A stretch of 64,000 nucleotides of DNA from Alphaproteobacteria bacterium (lineage in GTDB: Bacteria; Pseudomonadota; Alphaproteobacteria; Elsterales; Elsteraceae). This document shows positions 54,333-63,646 of this stretch, piece after piece. Under the pieces are notes generated by a model. It was not told the origin of the DNA. It did no database searches and saw only the letters and a program-made list of their open reading frames with translations. A program made the position numbers and the translations under genes. Numbering within the stretch: position 1 is the stretch's first letter; each line of letters begins with the position of its first letter. The stretch spans positions 1-64,000 of the forward strand of contig RDXE01000040.1 in assembly GCA_004292755.1 (NCBI GenBank), in the 5' to 3' direction.

Positions 54333-56960
54333 ATGACCGACGCTGTCGATGGCACACCGACTGGGCGCTCGAATACCGCGCGCATTGGGATCCGGGGCGA
54401 ACTGGCACTGGCCTTCGGGGTGCTGGTTGCTTTGATGATCGCTACCTGCGCAATTGCGTTCGTGGCCTATCGCGGCATCGACATGCGGCTGGGTACGATC
54501 TTGCGGGAGGGGCAACCGATCCTGGCGCTGGCGGAGGAATTCAGCGCCAAGGTCACCCAGCTTGCTGCTCTTGGGCCCCAACTCGCCCGGGCTGAAACCG
54601 ACACCGGACGCGCCGCTGCCTTCAGCGCCGTTGAAGCCCGCCACACCGATGCGACCGAGGCCCTCACGCGCCTGACCGAACGCGTTGGCAAGACCGATGA
54701 TGTGGTTGCCGCAGGCGAAGCCCTGGACACGCTGCGACGCACCTTGGGGCGCCTGAACCGCGCAACCCGCGAGCGTCTGGCCGCAGAAGGCGAAGTGCTG
54801 AGCCGCCTCGGGTCGGTGCAAGGCACACTGGATGGTCTGCGCTCCGATTTGGTCTCGCGCATGGAGGAAGCTCAGGAACAGCTGGAGGCTGCCGCCCGCC
54901 AGCTCACCATCTCAAACCGCGACGCGATTGACGTGACCGTTGGTCAGAATGTCGCGCGGATGGCTGCCATTTCTGAGTTCAGCGCCAGCGTCACCGCAAT
55001 GATTGACGTGCTGGAGCAGGTCGCAACGGTGGCGGCTCTGCCCTCGCTCGCCAACACCGACGAGGCCATCGCGCTGTCTGCGCGCTACATGGCGCAGTTC
55101 ACTGGCGCCTCCGGGCGGGCGTGGCAGCCGCTGTTCACCATCCGCCAGCTTGATGCGGATCTAGCCGATCAAATTCAGAAACCGTTCGAAACCCTTGCCC
55201 GCTTCGGTGAAAGCGGCGGGAGCCCGATTGGTCGGTTGGCGATGCCAGGAGGGTTGGACGAAGCGGCACGCCTTGCACTGCGCGACGAGGTGACCACGGT
55301 GCGCCAAACCCTGGACGGTGTGCTGCGGGATGCCACCATGCTGTCGCGCATGGATATGGACGACGCGGGTCCCCGCGTGGCTGAGTTAACCCGCACCAGC
55401 CTGGAGCGGATGCTGGGCGTCGATGGCATGCGGCGGGTGACCGGCCTGTACGACATCCTGGACCGCACCAACCAGATGTTCACGCTCCTGGTCAGAGTGG
55501 CGATCAACGCCAATGAAGAAGAAACCCTGGCAGGCGAAGAGCGCTTGACCCAGCTGGTTACCGGCTTGATTGCCCTGGTCCGGGCCCAGCCGGGCCTGGG
55601 CGAAGACGCCATTCTGGGCGAGGCGATGGAGAACCTGCGCGGCGCAGTCAACCGGTCCAGTGGCATCCCGCGCGACCGCGTCGTGGTGCTGCGCAGCCGG
55701 ATCGCTGCGGCCGAACAGCTGGCCGATGTTGAACGTGTGACGGCCGATGTCACCCAACGGGCTGCCACGGTCCGCGACCGGGCGGTTGCAGCCAATGATG
55801 CAGCCGGTGCCGAGGCAGACGCCGCCATCGCCGATGCCACCCGCTATCAGGCCGCGCTGCTGGTGGCCGCTCTCGTCCTGTCGGGCTTGCTGTTGTGGCT
55901 GCTGGTCGGCAAGCGGATCGTGGCCCGCATCGCTGGCATGACCGGGGCCATGGCTGCCCTGGCGGCGGGCGATAAGGCTGTCGTGGTTCCGCGCGGCGGA
56001 GCAGCCGAGCTGATTGCTATGGCCGACACCCTGGAAGTGTTCCGCGCCCAGGCCCTGGAGAATGAGCGGTTGGCAGCGGAGCGTCGGGAGATCGAAGACC
56101 GCGCTTTGGCAGAGCGGCGCGAGGCCCGGCTGGCGCTCGCCGATCGGCTGGAAAACTCTGTCCGGGGTGTTGTTGAAACCCTGACCCGCGCGGCAGGCAG
56201 CATGCAGCGCTCAGCCGAGGGGTTGAGTTCCTCAGCCGAGCGCACCACCCAACGCGCCCAGAGTGTTGCCGCAGCCTCCGACCAGGCCAACATGAACGTC
56301 GAAACCGTGGCGACAGCCGCGGAGGAGTTGACCGCGTCGATTGCAGAGATTTCTCGGCAGGTGGCAACCTCCGCCCAAATCGCCACCGACGCCGTCACCC
56401 AAGCGCGCGACACCAGCAGCACAGTCGCAGACCTTGCGGCTGGGGCTGCGCGTATCGACGACGTGGTGCGACTGGTGGCCGATATTGCGGAACAGACCAA
56501 CCTTTTGGCGCTCAACGCCACCATCGAAGCAGCCAGGGCCGGCGAAGCGGGACGCGGCTTCGCCGTTGTCGCGAACGAGGTGAAAAACCTCGCCAGTCAA
56601 ACCTCGAAGGCGACGGATGACATCAGCCGCCAGATCAATGAGGTGCGCCAGTCCACGCAAGCTGCAGTCGGGGCCATCCAAGGCATCATCTCCACCATCG
56701 AACGCATCGATCGCATCTCTGCCTCGATTGCTTCGGCTGTGGAGCAGCAAGGGGCGGCCACCGCTGAAATCGCCCGCAATGTGCAGGAGGCTGCCCGCGG
56801 CACCCACGACGTCACCCGGATCATTGGCGAGGTTTCCACGGCTGCGGGCGAAACCGGCGCCAATGCCGCAGAGGTCCGCATCGCTGCCAATGATCTGGCC
56901 AACGGGGCTCAGACGCTGGATCGCGAGGTGACCAGCTTCATCGCGGGGATTCGCAGCTAA
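54333..56960 (+). CDS. Methyl-accepting chemotaxis protein (tandem paralogue 2)
   Basis: An 875-residue paralogue of the preceding receptor with the same layout: helix 1 ([20 protein letters not shown]), a long helical periplasmic sensor, helix 2 ([19 protein letters not shown]), HAMP ([20 protein letters not shown]) and signalling tip [20 protein letters not shown] near residue 720. The sensor regions of the two have diverged strongly while the cytoplasmic halves remain near identical, the mark of duplication followed by ligand specialisation. ATG at 54333 has GGGGGAG upstream; the frame from 54279 is not needed. A 190-bp gap with its own candidate promoter separates it from paralogue 1. Confidence 0.95.
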   Translation: MTDAVDGTPTGRSNTARIGIRGELALAFGVLVALMIATCAIAFVAYRGIDMRLGTILREGQPILALAEEFSAKVTQLAALGPQLARAETDTGRAAAFSAVEARHTDATEALTRLTERVGKTDDVVAAGEALDTLRRTLGRLNRATRERLAAEGEVLSRLGSVQGTLDGLRSDLVSRMEEAQEQLEAAARQLTISNRDAIDVTVGQNVARMAAISEFSASVTAMIDVLEQVATVAALPSLANTDEAIALSARYMAQFTGASGRAWQPLFTIRQLDADLADQIQKPFETLARFGESGGSPIGRLAMPGGLDEAARLALRDEVTTVRQTLDGVLRDATMLSRMDMDDAGPRVAELTRTSLERMLGVDGMRRVTGLYDILDRTNQMFTLLVRVAINANEEETLAGEERLTQLVTGLIALVRAQPGLGEDAILGEAMENLRGAVNRSSGIPRDRVVVLRSRIAAAEQLADVERVTADVTQRAATVRDRAVAANDAAGAEADAAIADATRYQAALLVAALVLSGLLLWLLVGKRIVARIAGMTGAMAALAAGDKAVVVPRGGAAELIAMADTLEVFRAQALENERLAAERREIEDRALAERREARLALADRLENSVRGVVETLTRAAGSMQRSAEGLSSSAERTTQRAQSVAAASDQANMNVETVATAAEELTASIAEISRQVATSAQIATDAVTQARDTSSTVADLAAGAARIDDVVRLVADIAEQTNLLALNATIEAARAGEAGRGFAVVANEVKNLASQTSKATDDISRQINEVRQSTQAAVGAIQGIISTIERIDRISASIASAVEQQGAATAEIARNVQEAARGTHDVTRIIGEVSTAAGETGANAAEVRIAANDLANGAQTLDREVTSFIAGIRS

Positions 56961-57051
56961 TTCTGCACTGCCCCATGACCGTTAGACCGTGGCAGCGCGT
57001 GCCATGTGCGCTATGGTCATGAACGGTATGATCCAACCGTGAAGGGCGTTG

Positions 57052-57606
57052 ATGGCACACCCAGCGGATACCAGTGATCACGCCCTCCGACGGCGGGCTG
57101 TCCTGGCGGGCCTCGGCCTCCTCACTCTCTCTCCACCTGGAATGGTTGGTCGGGTAGCGCACGCCCAACCAACCCCCGAGCCCCTACCCGCAGCCACGGG
57201 GCCGATCATCCTCAGCATCACGGGTGCCATCGCCCTGCCGCAGGCGGAGTTTGACCTTGCGGGGTTGGAGGGGCTGGGCATCACCCGCCTGACCACTCGC
57301 AACCCGTTCTTAACTGGTGTGCAGGAGTTTGATGGGGTGCTGCTCTCCCGGGTGTTGGAGCGAGTGGGCGCCTCTGGCACCCGCTTGGTCGCGCGCGCAC
57401 TTGATGGCTATCAGGCTGACATCCCCGTGGCCGACGCGCGGCGCTTCCCCGTCTTGATCGCCACGCGGCGCAATGGGGCGCCGATGCGGGTGCGGGACAA
57501 GGGACCGTTGTGGATCATCTATCCCATCGACCAACACCCTGAGACCGCGCAGGAGCGATTCAGCACCCGCTCGGTTTGGCAATTGCGGCACCTTCAGGTG
57601 GTTTGA
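57052..57606 (+). CDS. Small exported protein with a sulfite-oxidase (SUOX) fold domain
   Basis: A 184-residue protein with a Tat-like signal (RRRAVLAGLGLLTLSPP) and a molybdopterin-oxidoreductase-like domain: LSITGAIALPQAEFDLAGLE, FDGVLLSRVLERVGASGTRL, VARALDGYQADIPVADARRF and GPLWIIYPIDQHPETAQERF. It is under half the length of SorA in this window and has no cysteine in the position that ligates molybdenum, so it is probably a non-catalytic or ligand-sensing relative. It lies 6 bp before a histidine kinase gene, a pairing that suggests it senses something for that kinase (inference). ATG at 57052. Confidence 0.82.
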   Translation: MAHPADTSDHALRRRAVLAGLGLLTLSPPGMVGRVAHAQPTPEPLPAATGPIILSITGAIALPQAEFDLAGLEGLGITRLTTRNPFLTGVQEFDGVLLSRVLERVGASGTRLVARALDGYQADIPVADARRFPVLIATRRNGAPMRVRDKGPLWIIYPIDQHPETAQERFSTRSVWQLRHLQVV

Positions 57607-57612
57607 GGCGCG

Positions 57613-59082
57613 ATGTCTGCCCCCCGCAGGACGCCAGCGCGAAAGCTGAACGGCTTGATCGACCATGCGGTTCGGGTCGGCTTAGGACTGGTGACCGCGA
57701 CGTTTCTGGTGCTGACCGTGGCGGCGCTAGTGGTCTCTTGGCAGGCGTTGAAGGCGTCCCACGCCCCGTCCTATGACCGTAGCGGGATCGCTGCGATTCA
57801 GATCCGCTTCCACCATGAGCGGTTGATCCGCGCGCTGATCGAGTTGGAAGCCGGACGCGCCGGTGCCGACGTAGCGGCTGCCAGCCTGGAGTTTGATATC
57901 TTGAGTGAGCGGGTCCAGGCCCTGCCAACCCGCCCACCCTATGACCGCATCCTGGACAGCGAGTTGCAGCGTCTGGTGCGGGAGATCACCGAGGTGCTCG
58001 CCCGCTGCGATGCGAAGTTCGAGGCGGCCCAAACCCGTGGTCCCGCCAGCTTGATCGGCGTGGCGGACACGTTGGCCGGTTTGCGCCCAACACTGGATCG
58101 GCTGAGTGCGCGTGCTGTGCAGGTCGCCTCGGAAACTTTTGCCGACGAACGCACCGAATGGCGCAGTTCCGCCACCATGCTGACTGTCCTGGTGGTTGGC
58201 TTGATTGTCTCCGGTGGGTTGTTTGGCGTGGCGTTGAGCCAGGCACTGCGCCGCAATGAAGCGCAGGTTGAGCAGCTTCAGCGTTTGAGCACCGAGCTAC
58301 GCCTTGCCCGCGATGACGCCGTAACAGCCAACCGAGCCAAGTCCAACTTCCTGGCATCGATGAGCCACGAGTTGCGCACCCCCCTCAACGCCATCCGTGG
58401 CTTTTCGGAAAGCCTGCTGGCAGTACCGGCTTTGCGCGCTGACCAACAGCGAGTGGTCGCCTATCTGGAGCATATCCATACCAGCAGCGGGCAGTTGGCT
58501 GGTCTGATCGACGATTTGCTGGACCTGTCGGTTATCGAATCCGATGGCCGCCAAATCACACCGGAGGCCATTGATGCCGGTGTTGAGGTGCGTCGCGCGG
58601 TGGACATGGTGCTGTCCGCGCGGCCGGAGGCGCGGGCCCGCGTGACCTTGACCGTACCGGACCAGCCGCTGCCACTGGTCGCCGACGCCAAGAGCCTGCG
58701 CCAAGTGGTGATGAATCTCACCACCAACAGCATCCTGTATTCCGGTGCGGATGCCCAGATCACGGTGCAGGTTCAAGCAGGCGATGGCAAGACGAGCAGC
58801 GCGCCGGGCGTTCTGCTGACCATCGCAGACACCGGCCCCGGCATCCCGGAAGAGGTGATGGACCGCATCGGCCAAGTGTTCATCCACGCCCATCAAGCCT
58901 TTGTCGGCCCCGCGACCAACCAGCTGCGTCGTGGCGGTGCGGGCTTGGGTCTGTCAATCGTCACCAAGTTGATGGCACTGGCCGGTGGCCGCTTGAGCAT
59001 CGACAATCGCCCGACAGAGGGCGTGACCTTTCAGTGCTGGTGGCCGCCGGAGCCACCGGCGCCCACCGGCGCCACGCAATAG
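57613..59082 (+). CDS. Sensor histidine kinase
   Basis: A 489-residue membrane kinase. Helix 1 (GLGLVTATFLVLTVAALVVSW) and helix 2 (ATMLTVLVVGLIVSGGLFGVAL) flank a ~140-residue periplasmic sensor. The cytoplasmic part has a short coiled segment, HisKA with His252 in FLASMSHELRTPLNAIRG, N box QVVMNLTTNSILY, and G boxes IADTGPGIPEE and GGAGLGLSIVTKLMALAGG. It lacks a receiver domain and no response regulator follows, so its partner is elsewhere. Translated together with the small SUOX-fold protein. Confidence 0.93.
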   Translation: MSAPRRTPARKLNGLIDHAVRVGLGLVTATFLVLTVAALVVSWQALKASHAPSYDRSGIAAIQIRFHHERLIRALIELEAGRAGADVAAASLEFDILSERVQALPTRPPYDRILDSELQRLVREITEVLARCDAKFEAAQTRGPASLIGVADTLAGLRPTLDRLSARAVQVASETFADERTEWRSSATMLTVLVVGLIVSGGLFGVALSQALRRNEAQVEQLQRLSTELRLARDDAVTANRAKSNFLASMSHELRTPLNAIRGFSESLLAVPALRADQQRVVAYLEHIHTSSGQLAGLIDDLLDLSVIESDGRQITPEAIDAGVEVRRAVDMVLSARPEARARVTLTVPDQPLPLVADAKSLRQVVMNLTTNSILYSGADAQITVQVQAGDGKTSSAPGVLLTIADTGPGIPEEVMDRIGQVFIHAHQAFVGPATNQLRRGGAGLGLSIVTKLMALAGGRLSIDNRPTEGVTFQCWWPPEPPAPTGATQ

Positions 59083-59217
59083 GACTTGCGCTGCGGCAAA
59101 TGCAGGAAGTCGGAAAAGGATACGTGCTTGGCGTGTTATCACACCAATAGGAACTAGGAATTTCCGCACTCCCGGTCTGCTGGCCCATGTTCGACCACCA
59201 GTTCGGGAGTGAAAACC

Positions 59218-60003
59218 ATGACCCTTGCCAACAAGGCCGCCATCGTCACGGGTTCGACCAGTGGCATCGGTCTCGGGATTGCCACGGCGCTGGCCGAAGC
59301 AGGTGCTTCGGTCATGCTAAACGGATTTGGCAATCCAGACGAGATTGAGCAAGTCCGCGCCGAGCTTGCCACCCGCACCGGTGTCGACGTGCGTTACTCA
59401 GCAGCCGACATGTCAGACCCCTCCTCCGTCATCCAGATGGTCAAGGATGCCGAGAGTGTCTTCGGTAAGGTTGACATCCTGGTCAACAATGCCGGCATCC
59501 AGCATGTCGCCGCGATTGATGAGTTTCCCGCAGACCGCTGGCACAAGATTCTGGCGATCAACCTGTCGTCGAACTTCTTCGCGATGCAGGCGGTGATCCC
59601 CGGAATGAAGGCCCGTGGCTTCGGTCGGATCGTCATGGTCGCCTCGGCCCATGGCCTGGTGGGGTCGCCCTTCAAATCCGCCTATGTGGCGGCGAAGCAT
59701 GGACAGGTTGGACTGACCAAGGTTGCCGCCCTGGAATTGGCGGAAACCGGCATCACCGTGAACGCAGTGTGCCCTGGCTACGTGCGCACGCCGCTGGTCG
59801 AGGGCCAGATTGCTGACCAAATGAAGGCGCACAATCTGGATCGCGAGGAAGTGATCAAGACTGTCATTCTGGGCAGCCAACCAAACAAGCGCTTCGTCGA
59901 AGTGGCGGAGATGGGTGCCGTCGTGGCGTTCCTGTGCTCTGACATGGCGCAATCGATCACGGGCATCTCCTTGCCGGTCGATGGCGCTTGGACGGCGCGC
60001 TAA
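59218..60003 (+). CDS. bdhA: 3-hydroxybutyrate dehydrogenase (SDR family)
   Basis: A 261-residue NAD-dependent short-chain dehydrogenase converting D-3-hydroxybutyrate to acetoacetate. The nucleotide site is AAIVTGSTSGIGLGIATALA, followed by VDILVNNAGIQHVAAIDEF (NNAG plus the BDH-specific IQHV), catalytic Ser in IVMVASAHGLVGSPFKSAY with YVAAKHG (YxxxK), and VNAVCPGYVRTPLVEGQI, the latter characteristic of BDH. ATG at 59218 has GGGAGTGA upstream. Its stop overlaps the start of the patatin gene (TAATG). Confidence 0.93.
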   Translation: MTLANKAAIVTGSTSGIGLGIATALAEAGASVMLNGFGNPDEIEQVRAELATRTGVDVRYSAADMSDPSSVIQMVKDAESVFGKVDILVNNAGIQHVAAIDEFPADRWHKILAINLSSNFFAMQAVIPGMKARGFGRIVMVASAHGLVGSPFKSAYVAAKHGQVGLTKVAALELAETGITVNAVCPGYVRTPLVEGQIADQMKAHNLDREEVIKTVILGSQPNKRFVEVAEMGAVVAFLCSDMAQSITGISLPVDGAWTAR

Positions 60004-61031
60004 TGGCCGCGCTTCAGTCTGCGCCGAAGCGCATCAACCTTGCCTTTCAGGGCGGTGGATCGCACGGCGCATTTACCTGGGGTGTCGCGGACCGCTTGCT
60101 CGGTGAGCCACGGGTCGAGATTGAAGGCATCTGCGGCGCCAGCGCCGGGGCCATGAATGCCTCGGTCCTCGCCTCCGGCTTTGCCGCGGGTGGCAGGGCG
60201 GGTGCGCGCGCCGCGCTTGCTGCATTCTGGCGCCAGATCGGCGAGGCGGGTAACCGCTCGCCGATTCAGCCATCCTGGTTGGACCAGTGGCTTGGTACCA
60301 ACCGCATGGACTACTCGCCGACCTTCCTCGCCTTCGACATGGTCAGTCGGCTGTTCTCTCCCTACGAACTCAATCCAGCCAATGTGAATCCCCTGCGCGA
60401 TGTGGTGGCTGCGAACATTGATTTCGGTGCGGTTCGCGGTCTGAGCGATCTGAAAGTGTTTGTCTGTGCCACCAATGTGCGCACCGGCAAGATCAAGGTT
60501 TTCGAGAACAAAGACCTGTGCATAGAGGCTGTGCTGGCATCCGCATGCCTGCCCTTCATGTTCCAGACCGTGTGGTACGAGGGCGAACCCTACTGGGACG
60601 GCGGATACATGGGCAATCCAGCCCTCTATCCGTTGATTTACAACTGCAAAAGTCAGGATGTTGTGCTGGTGCAGATCAATCCCTTGACCAGGGAAGAAGT
60701 GCCCCGTACCGCGCGGGACATTCTTGATCGCGTCAATGAGATCAGCTTCAACTCCTCGCTGATGCGGGAGATGCGGGCCGTCCACTTTGTCTCCTCGCTG
60801 GTTGCTGCAGGTCGGCTGCCCGCAGACGAGTTTCGCGACATGTACGTCCACATTGTGGAGGGCGGCGCGCCACTGAACGGCCTCGGCGCATCAACCAAGT
60901 TGAATGCCACCACATCATTCCTCACGCACTTGTTTGAGATGGGTGTTGCCGCGGCAGATGCTTGGTTGGAGGCGAACTATGATGCGCTGGGTCAGCGATC
61001 CAGTGTCGATGTCGCCTCGATTTTCTTATAG
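60003..61031 (+). CDS. Patatin-like phospholipase/esterase
   Basis: A 342-residue serine hydrolase of the patatin family. The oxyanion hole is INLAFQGGGSHGAFTWGVAD, the nucleophile elbow ICGASAGAMNASVL (GxSxG), and the catalytic aspartate is in YWDGGYMGNP (DGG). Patatins with this short form often lie next to polyhydroxybutyrate genes in alphaproteobacteria; overlap with bdhA makes a role in granule or acyl-ester turnover plausible. Its start is fixed by the TAATG junction. Confidence 0.92.
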   Translation: MAALQSAPKRINLAFQGGGSHGAFTWGVADRLLGEPRVEIEGICGASAGAMNASVLASGFAAGGRAGARAALAAFWRQIGEAGNRSPIQPSWLDQWLGTNRMDYSPTFLAFDMVSRLFSPYELNPANVNPLRDVVAANIDFGAVRGLSDLKVFVCATNVRTGKIKVFENKDLCIEAVLASACLPFMFQTVWYEGEPYWDGGYMGNPALYPLIYNCKSQDVVLVQINPLTREEVPRTARDILDRVNEISFNSSLMREMRAVHFVSSLVAAGRLPADEFRDMYVHIVEGGAPLNGLGASTKLNATTSFLTHLFEMGVAAADAWLEANYDALGQRSSVDVASIFL

Positions 61032-61039
61032 GAGCGAGC

Positions 61040-62296
61040 ATGACTGAGACACGTCCGCGCGTGGTGATCGTCGGTGCGGGCTTCGGCGGCTTGTCAGTCG
61101 CCGCAGCCTTGCGCCGGGTGGCGGCCGACGTCGTCGTGATCGACCGGCGCAATTATCACCTGTTCCAGCCACTGCTGTACCAGGTGGCAACCGCCGCCCT
61201 GAATCCGTCCGACATTGCCCAGCCAATCCGCAGTGTGCTGCGCGATCAGGCCAACGCCACTGTCCTGATGGGGCGGGTGATGGGGATCGACCGCGCCGCA
61301 CGCACACTCAGCCTCGCCACCGGGGATGTCGTGCCCTTCGACTGGCTGGTGCTGGCGACCGGGGCGCGTCACGCCTACTTCGGCAAGGATGATTGGGAGC
61401 CAATCGCGCCGGGGCTGAAGAAAATTGACGATGCCACCCACATCCGCCAGCGCGTGCTGACTGCTTTTGAGCGGGCGGAGCGGGCAGATGATGAGGTGAC
61501 CCGCCAGCGGCTGCTGACCTTTGTGGTGGTTGGCGCGGGCCCCACTGGTGTCGAGCTGGCAGGCGCGATCGCGGAGTTGGCGCGCGATGCACTGGCCCGG
61601 GATTTTCGGCGGATCGACCCGCGATCGGCACGGGTGATCCTGGTTGATGCCGCCCCACGCGTGCTGCCGGTGTTTGTTGAGGAGTTGTCGCTCAAAGCCG
61701 CTGCGCAATTGCGCGCCTTGGGCGTGGAACTCAAGCTGGGTGCCCCCGTGGCCGAGTGCGACAGCACTGGTGTGGTGGTTCAAGGCGAGCGAATCGAGGC
61801 TGCCACAGTTCTGTGGGCTGCGGGGGTGCAAGCCTCGCCAGCGGCCAAATGGCTGGGCGTCGCAGGCGACCGCGCTGGTCGCGTGCCGGTGGGACCTAAC
61901 CTTCACCTCGCCGATGACGAGCGCATCTTCGCCATCGGAGACACGGCGTTGGCCCTGGATGCGGCTGGCAAGCCCTTGCCCGGCATCGCCCCCGTCGCCA
62001 AGCAGCAGGGTGCCTGGGTCGGGCAACGGATTGCGGCAGCTCTGACGGGCAAACCACAGCCGCAGCCCTTCCGCTATCGGCACATCGGCAATCTTGCCAC
62101 CATTGGACGCAACTCTGCCGTGGCTGATTTCGGCTGGCTGCGCCTGTCCGGCTATCTGGCGTGGGTGCTATGGGGTCTGGCCCATGTGTACTTCCTGATC
62201 GGGTTCCGCAACCGGCTGTCCGTCGCCCTTAGCTGGGTCTGGGCCTACACAACCCGGCAGCGACCCGCCCGGCTGATCACCGGTGGGGAGGGGTGA
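61040..62296 (+). CDS. ndh: Type II NADH dehydrogenase (NDH-2), FAD-dependent
   Basis: A 418-residue flavoprotein that passes electrons from NADH to quinone without pumping protons. It has RVVIVGAGFGGLSVAAALRR (FAD site), NYHLFQPLLYQVATAAL (family hallmark), TFVVVGAGPTGVELAGAIAE (NADH site), RIFAIGDTALALDAAGKPLP and VAKQQGAWVGQRIAAAL, plus a C-terminal amphipathic/hydrophobic segment (YLAWVLWGLAHVYFLIGF) for membrane attachment. It follows the patatin by 8 bp in the same operon as bdhA, which would reoxidise NADH made by that enzyme (inference). Confidence 0.93.
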   Translation: MTETRPRVVIVGAGFGGLSVAAALRRVAADVVVIDRRNYHLFQPLLYQVATAALNPSDIAQPIRSVLRDQANATVLMGRVMGIDRAARTLSLATGDVVPFDWLVLATGARHAYFGKDDWEPIAPGLKKIDDATHIRQRVLTAFERAERADDEVTRQRLLTFVVVGAGPTGVELAGAIAELARDALARDFRRIDPRSARVILVDAAPRVLPVFVEELSLKAAAQLRALGVELKLGAPVAECDSTGVVVQGERIEAATVLWAAGVQASPAAKWLGVAGDRAGRVPVGPNLHLADDERIFAIGDTALALDAAGKPLPGIAPVAKQQGAWVGQRIAAALTGKPQPQPFRYRHIGNLATIGRNSAVADFGWLRLSGYLAWVLWGLAHVYFLIGFRNRLSVALSWVWAYTTRQRPARLITGGEG

Positions 62297-62414
62297 CCCG
62301 TCCCCGATCCAGACGGCGCTGGACAGGAAGCAGGATGTTTCACGCCAAGTGATGAGTTTCCCGTTGACGGGGGCGCGCCAGCGCAGTATCCGTTCGCCCC
62401 TGCCGCGCGGCGCC

Positions 62415-62491
<77 letters not shown>

Positions 62492-62550
62492 GCGCAGCGG
62501 TAGACTAGGGCCGGCGGCCCGGCCTCCCCTTTCGAGACCGAGACCGCTGC

Positions 62551-62994
62551 ATGTCCGATATGCCCCAACTCGCTGATTTGTCCCACCGTGATTTGCGCCA
62601 ATTGCTGGAATACTGGCAAAATCTTGGCACCGACGGTGGTCTCCCCCTGTCCGAAAGCGTCGACCCGTCGGAATTGCGGCGGTGGCTTGGCCATCTGGTC
62701 GTGATCGACGTGGAGCCGGATGGTAGCTTCGTCTACGCCTATTATGGCGAAGGCTTTGAGATCGCGTTCGGCCAGAACCAGATCGGCCGGTCGGTCGATG
62801 AGTTGCCCGCACCTCAGCGCCATCTGATCCGCACGGAGTATGAGCGTGTGCGCGATTCGGGCGCCCCCGTGGCCCGGCGCTACACAGCCGACTTCGAAGG
62901 CCAAGTGCAAACCTGGGAGCGGTTGGTGCTCCCGCTGTCCGGCGATGGGGAAACCGTAGAGAAGCTGCTGGTTGCAGCCTATCGCCTTAGCTGA
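62551..62994 (+). CDS. PAS-domain protein (PAS_5-like) of unknown function
   Basis: A 147-residue single-domain protein. It has the alphaproteobacterial PAS pattern: LLEYWQNLGTDGGLPLSESV, LGHLVVIDVEPDGSFVYAYY, GEGFEIAFGQNQIGRSVDEL and WERLVLPLSGDGETVEKLLV. No output domain is attached, so it may modulate a partner or bind a small ligand. ATG at 62551 lies 59 bp after tRNA-Ile. Not in an operon with flanking genes. Confidence 0.82.
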   Translation: MSDMPQLADLSHRDLRQLLEYWQNLGTDGGLPLSESVDPSELRRWLGHLVVIDVEPDGSFVYAYYGEGFEIAFGQNQIGRSVDELPAPQRHLIRTEYERVRDSGAPVARRYTADFEGQVQTWERLVLPLSGDGETVEKLLVAAYRLS

Positions 62995-63109
62995 AGGCCT
63001 GCTGCACCAGCGCGCAGCGACAACGCCACCAGCCGCGGTACGCTCCGTTAACCAAGTGATCGATCAGGTGCGGGTGGCCGTGCCTGATCGCTTACCATTT
63101 GGCACGCGA

Positions 63110-63418
63110 TCAGCCGCCACCCGCGATCTTCACGGCAGTGACGATGATGTCCTTGCTGGCGGACTGCTGCTTCACAATCCCTGACACTTCCACCTTGACT
63201 TTCAAGTCACGGATATGACCCAGCCCGTTCTTCGCCGCTAGGCCCTTCATCTTTTCATGCAGTGAGGCAAGGGTTTTGGCCTTTTCGGCATAGGCCAGCA
63301 CTTTCTCTTTGGTGCCACCAGCGTTCAAATACATCTCAACGATATTGGCGCCGTCGGAGCCAATACGCTCCCGGATTTCATCCACTTCGCCCTCGATTGT
63401 GCGGACTTGCTCCACCAC
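63110..63418 (-). CDS. Hypothetical protein
   Basis: A 102-residue acidic-basic, largely helical protein beginning VEQVRTIEGEVDEIRERIGS, followed by a helical AYAEKAKTLASLHEKMKG segment and a beta-like end (LKVKVEVSGIVKQQS). I do not recognise the family. GTG at 63418 has GGGAGCGG directly upstream, which supports translation. Flanked by a PAS protein gene and a radical SAM gene, both on the other strand. It could be cytosolic, having no signal or membrane segment. Confidence 0.6.
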   Translation of the reverse strand: MVEQVRTIEGEVDEIRERIGSDGANIVEMYLNAGGTKEKVLAYAEKAKTLASLHEKMKGLAAKNGLGHIRDLKVKVEVSGIVKQQSASKDIIVTAVKIAGGG

Positions 63419-63646
63419 CCGCTCCCGTCAGGAAACCGGTGCCGAAGCGAGACACATCAAGGCAAAACTCTGGTTGGGCTGAGGGATCATCCAGAACACG
63501 TGCCGAATCGGCTGCAAGGGGCGTTTCGATTTATTAACCGAACTTGCCGCCGTTGGCGACCCCCTCGCGCGCTGGGATCGTGCGGATTCAACACAGCACT
63601 CCACGCATGATCTTGCTTTGTTCTCAAATCTGCGGGAGCATGCCCC

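Noticed and set aside
57052-57606. Active sulfite oxidase
   Set aside because: Too short, lacks the molybdenum cysteine and the dimerisation domain.
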